From: Eucalyptus grandis
Lineage: Eukaryota > Streptophyta > Magnoliopsida > Myrtales > Myrtaceae
Direction of reading: 5' to 3'
NCBI RefSeq assembly: GCF_016545825.1
Contig: NC_052617.1
Span: forward strand, 52,953,382-53,017,381
DNA length: 64,000 bases
Part shown: positions 24,521-36,457 of the stretch, piece by piece
Numbering within the stretch: position 1 is the first letter of the stretch
Layout: the number at the start of each line of letters is the position of its first letter
Notes under the pieces: model-generated
Told to the model about the DNA's origin: nothing
Database searches by the model: none
The model's input: only the letters and a program-made list of their open reading frames with translations
Translations under genes and position numbers: made by a program

Positions 24521-24755
24521 GCTGTGATTAACCATCTATTAGAAGTCGTGCCCAGTGAGGCCGTGATTGACCACCTATTAAAGGTCGTGCCCGGTGAGGC
24601 CGTGATTGACCACCTATTAAAGGTTATGCGCGGTGAGGCCGTGATTGACCACCTATTAAAGGTTGTGCCCGGTGAGGCCATGATTGACCACCTATTAGAG
24701 GTCATGCCCATCGGGCCGAGATCTACCACCTAATTAAAGGTCGTGCTGAGTGGAG
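24521..24755. repeat. 39-bp tandem repeat, six units, in the gypsy 5' LTR
   Basis: The unit contains GTGATTGACCACCTATTAAA followed by GGTCGTGCCCGGTGAG. Units 2-4 are most alike, and the outer ones are more diverged. Because 39 is a multiple of three, open frames cross the array in both directions; these are by-products. The array lies in the part that the 3' LTR has lost. Confidence 0.9.
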
Positions 24756-26039
24756 CCGTGATTGCCACTGGTTGTTAAACCTTCCTATAGGGTCGTGATT
24801 GGAAGCAGTGATTGATTTGCTAGAATGACATGTAATCGGCCGAGTTGATTGATTGCTAAGACGATCCAAGTGGTTGAATTGTTCTAATAATGTAATTGTG
24901 CCTCAGTCGTTTGGTTATCATAATTGCACGTGGTTGAATTATATAAAATGTGCTAACTGCATGAAGACGAATGTGAGGTAAGTCTTCTGTGTGATGTGGC
25001 TAGGCCACCTGGGGCGTATTTTCTTTCTAATAGGGGTTTAGGGGGTTGAACTTGCTGAGATGATGTCTCATCCTAGTTGTGGGATTAAAATTTCAGGTCC
25101 CTAGTGGACGGAGCGACCAGATAGCTTTGGTTGGCCTTGATGAGTTGCAGAGGTGAAGTCATAAAGATTGGAGAACATGTCCGACTTGTAGGTCGTAGGA
25201 CAATTCATTTTTAAGAGCCGGCCTTTTGTAGACTTTGGCCGTAGACCTCTGTTTGTAATTCTGTTGAATTATGAAAGTGTTATGGTGTGGTTTTTGCTTC
25301 ATGCTTTTCTATCCCGTATTTCATTGTCAGGGGTTTTATATTACGCTCTGCTTGCGCAATAATAAATGAATGGGGTCGGCGATACTACTTGGGAATGTCA
25401 CATTTGCATGACCATGGTGGGATGTTGGCGCGCTCGAGGTTCGAGGCGTGACATCCCCATTTAAGTGGTATTAGAGCATGGTCTGTGTATGGAGTGATAA
25501 TGTGTGATGAATCATGGGATAGTTAGTAGGAAAAAGGCTTTTAATATGCTGATGCATGTGATTGATAGTTGTTTGATAGTGTGTTTGTGGGGTCACTCAA
25601 ATTCTAACCTGATGTTGGAATCGGAAAATAGACATCTATAAAGAGCCTGTAGGATGAGTGACCGGGAGTGGAGAACTCCTTAGGGAGGCCGGTAGGACAC
25701 AGTATCTCGAGGTAGGACGCTGACATGAGTCGGTACCCAAGGTAGAGCGCAGGCTTTTGCCAGCGCGAGTGTGAGAGTATCGCCGCAAGTCAGTACTAAG
25801 AGTGTAGTAGCACCGAGCGATCCTAGGTTCGATGGGATTGTTTAGGCGCTAGAGTCTTTGGAAAGCATTTTGGGTCAGCAAGCTCAAGACCGAGCTGCCG
25901 TTGTTGTCGTTGGTTTTACCGCTACCAATGTTGTGACCGCTGTTGTTGTCGTGCCCGTTGAGGTCCAATCTGGAGTTGTGATCGAGGATCAAGCCGCCGT
26001 ATTTAAGTCAAGGTTCAGTTTAGATAGAAATGGAAATTG

Positions 26040-28800
26040 ATTAGGGAGAAAGGCCGATGTCAGAAGAAAGGTGTCATGTTTCACCCAATCGGAAGAGTAG
26101 AATTAGAAAGTCAGTGCTCAACTCAATCGATGTGTGTCGTGTCTGTAAGAAAGGACATGGATCTATCCCATGCTGTAAGAGGGAAATGACTTGTTACAAG
26201 TGTCGCCAATAAGGCCATTTGATCAAAGATTGTCCATATAGACGAATGGAATCACGGCTTTTACGTCACCTGACTGATAAGATAACGACAGGAAGCATGC
26301 TTCAAGATGTTTAGTGGGGTACTTGGAATGGACCCCGGTGCAAGAAAAGGGTGCACGATGTCACTTGATGGGAGGTAGAGGACTCACGCGATCGTGTGCC
26401 GAGTTTGTGGAAAGGAGGCATGAGTTAGCCCGGTGTCGAGTAAAAGGGAGCGGGATTTGAATATGGCTAGCACGGCCATCGGGTTAGGAATTGTCCACGT
26501 AAGTTCGGGAGAGCGTAAGCTGCTATTACGAGATAGGACGCCACTAGGATGGCTGGAAGAGCATAAATGGGTCAACCAAGCATCGATCAAGGGAAGAATG
26601 CTTTTGAGATGTTTTTATCAGAGTAATGCAGCAGAATTTTCAGTGAGGGTTGTAGGGTTTTCGTTGTGGTAATAAGGTAATAGAAATGTGAATCCACGAC
26701 TATAGTTGTACTTGAAGGGTTTGCTTAAGTATAACTTGGAAGTCATTTATAAAAAGAGTTTGGCCTAAGGAGCTTTCTGTTGTTTTGAATCGTAGTAGCG
26801 ATATAATTCAATTTGTTCAGTTAGCGTGCGAAAGTTTTGAATTACTGAAAGTTGGAAATGATCTTCAATCCTTGTTATTCGTCACCAAAGATGACTTGGT
26901 TCTAGTTGTTGGTTACTGAATCTTCATGGCAACTGTAATGGATGCGTCAGTTGAGGAGCCGAATACGGAGAACATAGCCGTGGTACAGAAGCTTTCTGAG
27001 GTATTTTATGAAGAATTGTCAGGTTTGCTGTCAGAAAGAGGAATAGAGTTTGTGATTGAGTTAGCATCTAGAACAGAGCCAATCCCTAAGGCTCCTTACC
27101 GAATGGTGTTACCCGAGTTAAAAGGATTGAAGGTGTAGATGCAGGAATTATTGGATAGGGGATTTATACGTTCCAATGCATTACCTTGGGGGAGCACCTA
27201 TTCTATTCGTGAAGAAGAAAGTTTTTGGTTCGTTGTGTTTGTACATCGATATTCCTCAAGATCAATTGGAGGTCGGGGTATCATCGGTTGAGGATCAGGA
27301 AGAAAGACATACCGAAGTTAGCATCTCGCACTCGATACAGCAGTTATGAGTTCACTATAATACCGTATGGTTTGATGGATACCATAGCTACTTGTTTGGG
27401 TCTAATGAGCAGAATGTTTAAGGGTACTTGAATCGGTTGTGATCGTGTTCATTGAAGTTATCTTAGCGTGTTCAGAGAGTGCTGAGGAGCACGAGAGACA
27501 TTAGAAGATGATACTTCAGACCTTGAGGACTCTTCAATTTTATGCTAAGTTTAGCAAGTGTGAGTTTTGGATGACTCGTATTGTGCTCCTAAGTCACGTG
27601 ATTTCAGGCGAAGAAATCTCCGTAAACCCCGTCCAAGATTGAAGCGGTGATCGGTTGGCCAAGATTGACCGTAGTAAGAGATCAAAAAGTTTTCTGGTTT
27701 AGCAAAGTATTACAAATAGTTCGTATACGGGTTTTCAATGTTAGCATTGCCGTTGACAAGACTGCGAGGAAAGAAGAGAAGTCAGTGGACAGGCAAGTGT
27801 AAGAGTAGTTTCAAGAGCTTAAGCGAAGCTAACTACCGTACCTGTGCTGACCATTCCATATGGTCCTGGAAGTTATGAGATTTGTAGTGATGCGTCATCT
27901 AAAGGATTTGGTTGCTTGTTGATGCAGCATGATAGGGTTATTGCATATGCGTCCCGTCAGTTGAGATCTTGTGAGCTAAATTACCGTGCACGTTGTAGAA
28001 CTTATAGTAGTTATGTTCGTTCTAGAAATTTAGAGGCACTTTCGGTATAAAGAAAGATTTCATATCTTCATTCGCCATCAAAGTCTCAAGTACTTATTCG
28101 TTCAGAAGGAGTTGAAAATGAGACAGCGTCATTGGATGGAATTCCTTAAGGATTATGACTATGATATTTCATATCACTCTCGGAAATGTGAGCAAAGTTA
28201 CGGATGCACCGAGTCGAGAGTCTTTAATTGCATAGTTGGTACTCAAGAGTTGGATCTTACTCGAGGAAGTCTAAAATTTAGTTTTCAAATCAAAGGTATG
28301 CCACCTTTTGAATCTTATGACTACCCTCATAATCGAGCCGAAAGTTCGAGATCGAATCAAAACGCTTCAGTGGACAAATTCAAAAATTCAGAAGACTCTA
28401 TAAGAGAATGCAAATGAGAGAGGTTGATTTTCAGATTTCTAAAGACAGAACGCTAAGGTTCTGAGGACGATTGTGTGTCATAGACGATGCAGAGATTAAA
28501 GAAGGGATCTTATGGGAAGCTCATCATAGCAACTTTAGCGTTGTCCGGACAATACGAAGATTAGTCGGTCAAATCTACATCATCGAGATTGGTAGATCGG
28601 TATGAAGATAGATATCGCCGAACAAGTTGTAAGTGTTGGATGTATCAGTAAGTGAGAATTTGGTAATGTAAGCCAGGAAAGTTTTTCAAGCACTTGAGAG
28701 AGTCCTATGTGGGAATGGAAGTATAGCATGATGGAATGTTATGACAAGCTTATTAAGGAGTTGGGAAGAGTATTGATTCATTTTGGGGTTGTGGTCATTA
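26040..28800 (+). pseudogene. Gypsy gag-pol pseudogene
   Basis: Zinc-knuckle remnants lie at about 26125-26240 (CRVCKKGHGSIPCC, then CYKCRQ, a stop, GHLIKDCPY). The reverse transcriptase entry is at 26990-27135 (SERGIEFVIELASRTEPIPK, then APYRMVLPELKGLKV). The palm region runs to 27640 in several frames (INWRSGYHRLRIRKKDIPK, YGLMDT, RMFKGT). At the catalytic site (27445-27465) the expected FIDD reads FIEV, so both catalytic aspartates are gone. RNase H is at 27870-28200 (EICSDASSKGFGCLLMQHD, VIAYASRQLRS, then RQRHWMEFLKDYDYDI). An integrase zinc-finger-like start (GILWEAHHSNF) follows near 28505-28540, and the integrase core is not recognisable. Heavily mutated and inactive. Confidence 0.88.
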
Positions 28801-29536
28801 GATGAACGGAGTTGACTCACCTTAGTACAGCACGAAAAGATCTCGATTAGAATAGGTATATCGAAATGTGTATATATCATATAATTCATTTGCATGGAGT
28901 GCTGGGGATGAGTTGTATTTCAAATTTAGATCAGATGTTCCAAGTTGGTAGAACTTTCAGATGGTTCTTTCTTAAGCAGTGCATATCAGAGAGTGCAGAA
29001 TTTCAATTGCTGAGACGAAGTCAGGGAAAAAAATATCACAGGTCAGGGTCAGTATAGTAGTTAGTGATTGCAGTTGCCAAGATCAGTGTCAGAGTTATGT
29101 CAAATCTTGACCAGAGGTTCCCAATTTTAGCAGATCAGTCTGAAAGTTTCTTTTTAGTTAGTGTAAACTAGAGTGTTCAAGACTTCGGTCGGTTGAGATG
29201 AGATCAGAGATTAGAAAATTGCAGGTCCAGAGTTGGTTCAGAAATCAATGATTCAGTCACAATTATCGAGAGGCAGGTTTAGAGACCGCTCAAAATCGCT
29301 AGTTTAGCTTCGCAGATTTTTGTGTTGAAGACCTTTGGAATTTTAAGTGGGTAAGTGTTTAGTATCTTGAATTCGAAGTGGTTTGGGCAAGATAGCAGTG
29401 ATCCGCTGCACTTGGTATAGAAGGAGCAACCTGAGAAAGAGAAGATTATATGAGACGACTATACCCCCACCTTTTTGTTTAAGAATTGGTAAATGTTTAA
29501 ATTTCGAGGACGAAATTTTTATAAGAGGGGAAAAGT

Positions 29537-31070
29537 TGTGACATCCCGATTTTCCAATTCTATTTTCAATAAATTGAGACGGACATTTCATTGGGCACGC
29601 ATATAGTTCTTTTCATTGAGTCGGCCACTCATATGAAAACTAGTCTATCATGTGAAGCCGTTAAGAAATTTTAATGCATCGGACTCGAGAATTTGACCGG
29701 AAGCGACCTTTCGACCGAGCTAATGTAAGGGTCATTACGGCATAAATAAAAATCGATTAGAGACCGGAGATAGGTCGACTCGACGAGCATGTGATCGAGT
29801 GTGGGTGATTCCATCGGATTGCACAATTTTGTCGATCGGCGCTAGACCGACTTTTACGCCGATTGGGTACCTTCCGTCCATATTTGAAACCTTGAGATTA
29901 CCTCGACAATTGAAAGTCGCCAATGTTTCAAAGATGTACATTGTGGCTTGAGATGATCAACCACAGGTCAAATGCATGAAAATTTCTAAAGGCTACCCGG
30001 TAGGTTGGGCCGCGCTAACATCGTGCCAAAGTGAAATTAACCGTGAGATTGAGATCGGAATTCTGAAATTTGAAGTCATGGTGTGTCATAAGTCTTATTA
30101 GGAACATTGGATTAATTTATAGACTTTAATTGTACTCAATTGAAAGAGAATTGATTGGAATTGAAGAAGTTGATGTACAAGATTTTAGGTCCCGGAAAAT
30201 GAAATTGACCCATCGAGGATTGTCAGGAAGCTGGTGTGAGTGGAAGATGACCTCATGTGAGGTCATGGTGGGCCATGTTTGAGGGATTAAAGAAAAGGAA
30301 AAGAAAATGAGAGAAATTGTCCTATCTCTCTCTCTCTCTCCTTCCTCTCTCTCTCCCTCTCTCTCTCCCGTCGCCTCTCTCCTCCATCTTTGTTGTGCAA
30401 AGGTCAAAGAAATGCGAGAGGTGATTGATTTGCTAGAATGACATGTAATCAGCCGAGTCGATTGATTGCTAAGACGATCCAAGTGATTGAATTGTTCTGA
30501 TAATGTGATTGTGCCTCAGTCGTTTGGTTATCATAATTGCACGTGGTTGAATTATATAAACTGTGTTAACCTGCAAATGAAGACGAATGCGAGGTAAGTC
30601 TTCTGTGTGATGTGGCTAGGCCACCCGGGGCGTATTTTCTTTCTAATAGGGGTTTATGGGGTTGAACTTGCTGAGACAATGTCTCATTCTGGTTGTGGGA
30701 TTAAAATTTCAGATCCCTGGTGGACGGAGCGACCAGATAGCTTTGGTTGACATTAAGGAGTTGCAGAGGTGAAGTCATAAAGATTGGAGAACGTGTCCGA
30801 CTTGTAGGTGGTAGGACAGTTCCTTTTTAAGAGCCGGTCTTTTGTAGACTTTGGCCATAGACCTTTGTTTGTAATTCTGTTGAATTATGAAAGTGTTATG
30901 TTGTGGTTTTTGTTTCATGCTTTTCTATCCCGTATTTCATTGTCAGGGGTTTTATATTAGGCTCCCGCTTGCGCAATAATAAATGAATGGGGTCGGCAAC
31001 ACTACCTCGGAATGTCGCATTTGCATGACCATGGTGGGATGTTGGCACGCTCGAGGTTCGGGGCGTGACA
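29537..31070 (+). repeat. Gypsy 3' LTR, 1.53 kb, internally deleted
   Basis: It matches the 5' LTR at both ends but jumps from the sequence equivalent to 23510 (AAAGAAATGCG) to that equivalent to about 24807 (TGATTGATTTGCTAGAATGA). This is a clean 1.3-kb deletion. Many substitutions separate the LTRs, so the insertion is old. Confidence 0.92.
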
Positions 31071-31679
31071 TTTTCCTTTCTTTTGGTTTCCTTCAATTAT
31101 TTCCAGATGCTAAACTTGATCACATGCCCCTTTGTCTTGCGTAATACGGGTTCAGCGTATACCAAAATGGAACAAACAAGGTGTCACCTTGCTTTGTTGA
31201 TTGAATTTGGTTCGTAGGTCTACCGGGAAAAACAATGATAAATATCATGTACAAAAACTTTCAACACGTCATGTTAAGGTCTATCCGCATCGCTCGAATT
31301 GTAGGTTGCAATGGATTTTATATGAATGTAGCATCCCGGCAATTAACAATTCAAATTTTTGAGATGAATTTGCAAACATCAAATTAGAGAAAAAGTTTTT
31401 CTTTTTTTTTTTTAGTCATGACCGCAAGAACTGGTTTGCATCAGAGATCAATACAAAAGCTTGGAGTTTTGGGATTTAATTGGTCATGTAGCCAACCGCT
31501 TATTGCTGCTTTGTTTTGATGTCCATGAGCTAGTCAGTCCATTAAGCAGAGGCCACCGCAACTTCACCGGTCGACATCACAAGCAAAAAGGACTCGAATT
31601 AATTCTTCTACTCGAGAGGCCAACTATTTGCAGCGGGGAAGGCAAGATTTTGAATGAAATCGATGGCATTAGTAACCAA
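31071..31679. repeat. Receptor-kinase 3' flank relic, left part
   Basis: Positions 31185-31679 match 51555-51930, downstream of the intact kinase gene, with landmarks TTGTTGATTGAATTTGGTT, GGTCTACC, AAGGTCTATCC and TTTTATATGAATGTAGCATC. They also match 10590-11010. No coding sequence of a kinase is left beside it. Confidence 0.6.
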
Positions 31680-32206
31680 GGGCGTGCATGGCAACACTTC
31701 TATTCTTTTGTTTTTCTGTTCTTTTGCTCCTCAAAATAGAAAAACAAAAAACAAAAATCCGTTTGATAATGTCAATTAATTTTTCTATTCTCCAGAATAA
31801 AAAAGTGGTCGAGGAATAGATTTGAAACAGAAACAAAAAGTAGAAAAAAAGTAGTTTCTTGTTCCCAAGAATAATTTTTAGAATTAAATCATTTTTTTCT
31901 TTTCTTCTTCTTCCTCGCCATCAGCAGGTGGTGGGTGGCAACGGCATGGGGGCGGCGAGCAACGAGGAAGAAGAAGAAAAGAAAAAAAAAATTTAAAAAG
32001 TTAAAAGAAATTCTACGTTTCAAAAAAATTTGTGGACTGTACTAAACGCATTCATGTTCTTTTTCTATTCTAATAATAGAAATTTTGTATAGTTACTAAA
32101 CGCGTTCTTTTATTCAGAAGTTATTCCAAGGAATAGAAATAAAAAAAGACAATTTCTAAAAAAAAAAAAAATTATTTATCGGAACAGAAATGTTGCGAAA
32201 CGCACT
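31680..32206. mobile_element. MITE-like insertion, about 527 bp
   Basis: Ends GGGCGTGCATGGCAACACTT and AATGTTGCGAAACGCACTC form imperfect inverted repeats, and long complementary AT-rich arms follow on both sides. The equivalent places at about 11010-11030 and in the 51.9-kb copy lack it. A target duplication cannot be fixed exactly (TTAG is shared). It belongs to the same general type as 38163-38990, whose ends also read as TAGTAACC / GTTACCAAATGCGCC. Confidence 0.65.
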
Positions 32207-33315
32207 CTAATTAGCCAAATCACTAGACATTTTCGGATATTCTAATCAAGATATGGTTTATAATGTTAATCACGTGGACAGAATAGGCGAAGGGGAGCAA
32301 TAGTTCATGCAGCCTTCTTCTTGAGGGGCTGAGTGACCTTGTTATAGTTGCAAGGTATTCCGGCTCAATATGCGACTTAAATGATGATAGCATCCCCAAT
32401 CCCAAAGTACTTCGGCCTCCACTGCGGTAATGGCAACTGGGATGATTGTGAGTTTGGTCTATTAGTCGCTTTTGAATTTTGCATATTAGCTTGAAGCCCA
32501 TTGTTTGTATGAATGGATCTTTTTTATTCTTGACATTGCGCTCGATTCCTTGTTGTATGGATGATCTCAGGCGCGTGCTTCTTGTCAGAGCCCAGACTGA
32601 CCCGGGTAGTTTCACATTGTTCTGCACAATCTATTGGGAGATTGATATATTAATGTTTAAAATGTCACTAAAGTTTAACCCATCGTGTGAAATTGAGTGG
32701 CTTATTGGTATGGGGAAGATGCAGCGCATAGAGAAGTTGCCAATTGCCATTTGACGGCTCTTTCGACAGAACTCATGCTTTGAATCTTCCGGGTGGAAAT
32801 TCATTGGATGCTTTTGATGGTGTTTCACCGGAATTGAACGGACGACAAAATACCTTTCAATATATCCAAAAAGACATTTCACTGGAATGGAATCGATGAT
32901 GAAATATCTTTCGAATATATATACGGATCAATATGTGAATCGATAAATGTTTCATAGGGTCCTTTGTTGATTTTGGATAGGAAAGTAGATGACAAGAAAT
33001 TTAAAAGTATAGAGACTGAAGGCAATTGTGGACAACCATTTCAATTGCAGGAAAGAAATTACAGGAAAGTAAAAATAAAGATAAATTTATAAAGAACACT
33101 AAGTTCTGTGATTTATTGCGAGATTTATAAATATTATGATATGGCTATTCATAGCCCACAATCAGCAATTACAAACGGTTATTGAATTCAGAAAGATAAC
33201 TTCCAAATCCTATCTTGAAAACAAATAACTTTTTTATTCTATTTATGGTTACAAGAAATTATAACAACACTAATCTACGTGAAGTTACAAATCCGAAGCT
33301 ATCGACGTTAACTTA
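32207..33315. other. Kinase 3' flank remnant, then unassigned sequence
   Basis: Positions 32225-32375 match 11055-11190 and 51940-52010 (GTTAATCA, GTGGA, AGTTCATGCAGCC, TTGAGG). From 32400 to 33310 there is no homology to the rest of the window and no credible coding sequence. Confidence 0.4.
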
Positions 33316-34785
33316 GCTATGAAAAGGTTGTTGTAACTCTTATGAGGTGCAAATACTTAATAATTGCAGCTTCTTTAAACCACATCAGTGTATAGAAACT
33401 TTCAAGGGCTACCTCATTCAATTTTGAGGTGTTGCAGACTAAAAAATGTATATCAATGACCACAAAAGTTACAGCGCACTTCACAACATAGTCAAACACA
33501 ATGTAGTTACGGTTTAACCGTGACGACACCAAATGGGCTCTAGTAGGCCGTTATCCAATCATGCTATGTTACAAAGAAGAAGGGAATGATTCCAACCATC
33601 AATTCAAGATGGATTCACACAACTTGTTCCATTTGTATACATTTCCACTTTCGATCCAAGGCCTCAGATAGAACAATAATTCATCACACTAGAGATCAAA
33701 AGAAAACTAAGCCGAGTCACAAGAGGATTGCACCCCGGACGTGAGCACATCCTAAGCACTTCCTCCATATGCCGCGACCCTCGAGCCAATCCTTCAAAAA
33801 CCTATGACCCAACGTACCTTCAAAAACCTAAGACCCAACACACCTCGAACGTGGGCACAGTGCACCCAAAATCACTATGAAGAGCATAGGCTACAACTTC
33901 TGTCATAACTACAAATTAATACAACTTATGAGGCTTTTGCCTAAGTCCTCTTCCTCCTCCTTTTGTAACTTACATAAAGCATTAAACATTTTAAAATGAT
34001 TTTGCGATCATCAAAATCATTCTCTCCGTGAATTGCCACGCTCATAGAGGTGGGAGGTGGCCACAAGACCGAACTTGAATTAGTCAGAGGTTTATCGAGT
34101 AAAATGGCACACGACACGATACAATACGACACGGGAGTGCTAATTCAAAGACAACACATATTGACACACTTTCATTAATATTCAATTGAAAAAAGCTCTT
34201 TGCAATCACCGGGAAAATGACAGAATTAGTCAATGCTAGACTTGATGTTCCGCTTATTAATGACGTAAGGTCCCTTTTCCACGGAAATATGACTTGGGTT
34301 CAAATTCGCCATGGGAACACGGAAAATAATGTACGTGGAGTCACGGGACCGGACCTTCATAAAATTTGTGAACAAAAAGGTAGAACAAATTAGACATGGA
34401 AAAGTGGTATGAATATGGGAAATAATGTGTGTGCGGTCAATTGCGGGGTCTTTTCCTCAAACAGTAGGGGCGACTTGTTGGGAAAGAGGTATGAATGTAT
34501 ACCAGAAAGAAGTCTTCGGGGTCAACACGGCCTTTGGAAAGCATAGAAGGGATTTTGAGATAGGTTCAAGGAATGCCAAAGATATGTCAGTTGATTAATT
34601 CGATATCACCTAAAAAGAAAAAAGATTTATAATTAGAATTGCTATTAAAGAAAAGGAACGAAAGGAATGAGAGAAAAAATTTGCGTCCTGCAGTGCCCCA
34701 TCCTGAGCGAGACAATTTTCCCCATGAAAGCGTGAGGTGGGGCAATTCACGGGGCAGGGTGTGTTGGTATATCACATACCCCATT
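33316..34785. repeat. Ghost 5' region of a lost receptor-kinase gene, unit 1
   Basis: Segments match the region upstream of the intact kinase: 33320-33535 to 43860-44080; 33590-33900 to 45170-45400; 34255-34400 to 41185-41320 and 46300-46380; and 34455-34600 to 47855-47980, the immediate promoter. The kinase TATA element (TATAAAAG) is replaced here by AAAGCATAGA, and no kinase exon follows. Confidence 0.6.
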
Positions 34786-34989
34786 ATAATTTGTTACACA
34801 CTTAATAGTAAAATTTTTAAAAAAATTATATTATTAAGTGAATACAAACACATTAATTTAAATAATAAGAGTTAGGCTCAAGACATTGTGATTCTTTCAC
34901 TAATTATAGAATATAAATAAGTTTAAAAAAATTATAGAAAATGTAATTCTTCTAATAAACGGATATTGCCGATGGGTGGCCAGGCGTTG

Positions 34990-35165
34990 ATTATTAAAGG
35001 GAATTGACGAACTTGTCTCAATGATATATTTGTCAAACTAAACTCATACCAATGTAAAGAATAATGAAACAATTCTTGTTTTAAGTGTATCGCCAAATGA
35101 TGATCTATGCTGAAGAAATAGGTGTCATGCTGTGATAAAGCACAATGGATCACAATATTGATGTT
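34990..35165 (-). pseudogene. Fossil SPC24 intron fragment (fourth copy trace)
   Basis: This matches 13153-13310 and 54113-54270, part of the intron between SPC24 exons 6 and 7. Shared runs include TATTTGTCAAACTAAACTCA, TTCTTGTTTTAAGTGTAT and ATGATGATCTATGCTGAAGA-type sequence. No SPC24 exon is left nearby. Orientation is inferred from the intact copies. Confidence 0.75.
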
Positions 35166-35440
35166 GAAAATGCACATATCGAGATCTGGGTTGGATGCTT
35201 TTTAATCAAGGGCATATTGTCTCCTAATGTAAAGACTACTCGTTACCCATTGATTTAAGAAATTATTTTACTCTCAAAAAGCATTGAAAAAAATATAGTA
35301 ATGAATTATGGTCAAAATAAACTCCTGCATGCAGTTTCTGATTGATAATGAACAGATTATTTACTTCATAATAAAAAGTATAGTACAATTTTTTTTATCA
35401 GCAACGCAAAAGAAAATTAATACGTTTTCTGGGAACCAGA

Positions 35441-35722
35441 GTGGATAGATGGAAGAGAGTGCTCTGTAGTCCAATTGATTCATCATTTCATGTCACAATA
35501 TGAGATCCTTTTCACGGTGGAGGATCTTAAGTAGAGTATTTACATTGAAGAAAGTGCTCTGTAGTCCAACTGATTCATCATTTCATGTAATGATCTGAGA
35601 TCCTCTTCATGGTGGAGGTTTTTAACTAGAGTGGATACACGGAAGAAAGTGCTATGTAGTCCAATTGATTCTTCATATAATGTCATGATCTGAGATCCTC
35701 TTCATGGTGGAGGATCTTGGGG
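35441..35722. repeat. Three tandem copies of a roughly 95-bp unit
   Basis: Units begin near 35441, 35534 and 35630. Each contains AAGTGCTCTGTAGTCCAA (or a close variant), a TGATTCATCATTTCATGT-like stretch and GAGATCCTCTTCATGGTGGA. The units differ by scattered substitutions. Nothing similar was seen elsewhere in the window. Confidence 0.88.
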
Positions 35723-35779
35723 TCTCTTCACTCATATCGATTTATCATTGCTGACTAGTTTAATTCAATAGTCAGTGGG

Positions 35780-36457
35780 AAGTGTAGGGTCCCTGCAATA
35801 AACAATTCTACTTTTGGTGGGGAATTCGCAAGCTTCATATTAGAGCGGTAAAAGGGGAACGGTTTCAACCATCAATTGAAAATGGCATCACACGATTGTT
35901 GTTCCACTAGTATATATTCACACTAGTGATTTCACTTTCAGTCCAAGACTTCACATAGAGCAATAATTCATCACGTAAGAGATCAAAAGAAACTAAGCCG
36001 AGTCTCAAGATGAGCGCATCCCGGATGTGAGCATATTTTAAGCACTTCCTCGTTATGCCTCAACCCTCGAACCATTTCTCAGAAAACCTATTATCCAGTG
36101 CACCACGAACGTGGGCACAATGCTCTTGAAATCACTATGAAGAGTATAGGCTACAACTTTTGACATAACTACAAATTAGTACAACTTGTGATGATCGGCT
36201 TCTGTTTTAATCCTCTGCCTCCTCCTTCTCCTTCCTTTTTGCAACTTAAATAAAGCATTAAGCATGTTAAAATGATTTTGCGATCACCAAAATCATTCTC
36301 TCTATAAATTCTCACTCTCATAGAGGTGGGGGTGGTAATTCATTACCAAACTAAACTTGAATAAGTAGGAGATTTATTGAGAAAAATAGTACACGACACG
36401 AGATAGCTAATTCTAAAATGACACAAATTGACACATTTTCACTAATGCACGTGAAAA
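35780..36457. repeat. Ghost receptor-kinase flank, unit 2 (left half)
   Basis: Positions 35785-35850 resemble the kinase 3' flank (10660-10730). From 35855 the sequence follows the 5' flank (33590-34130 and 45165-45400). The 4.7-kb solo LTR interrupts this unit at 36458; it continues at 41157. Confidence 0.6.

Larger units (their letters stand above)
21644..25453 (+). repeat. Gypsy 5' LTR, swollen to 3.8 kb by a nested MITE
   Basis: Without the 973-bp MITE (22486-23458) and one 8-bp TSD it would be about 2.8 kb. Compared with the 3' LTR it keeps about 1.3 kb (roughly 23515-24806) that the 3' LTR lacks. That segment includes the 39-bp tandem repeat. Confidence 0.9.
21644..31070 (+). mobile_element. 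Ty3/gypsy LTR retrotransposon, decayed, TSD TTTTC
   Basis: LTRs begin TGTGACATCCCGATTTTCC and end GGCGTGACA. The 5' LTR is 21644-25453 and the 3' LTR is 29537-31070. The target duplication TTTTC is at 21639-21643 and 31071-31075. A primer-binding site TGGTATTAGAGC (25466-25477) is close to the initiator tRNA-Met type. A polypurine tract AGAGGGGAAAAG (about 29524-29535) precedes the 3' LTR. Domain order gag knuckle, reverse transcriptase, RNase H, integrase start is the gypsy order. The internal part is only 4.1 kb and full of stops, so the element is not autonomous. Clade uncertain; Tekay-like chromovirus is a guess. Confidence 0.93.

Noticed and set aside
24484..24733. Repetitive protein of about 80 residues with a 13-residue period, on both strands
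   Set aside because: It is produced by the 39-bp tandem repeat, whose length is a multiple of three. No start context or family motif.
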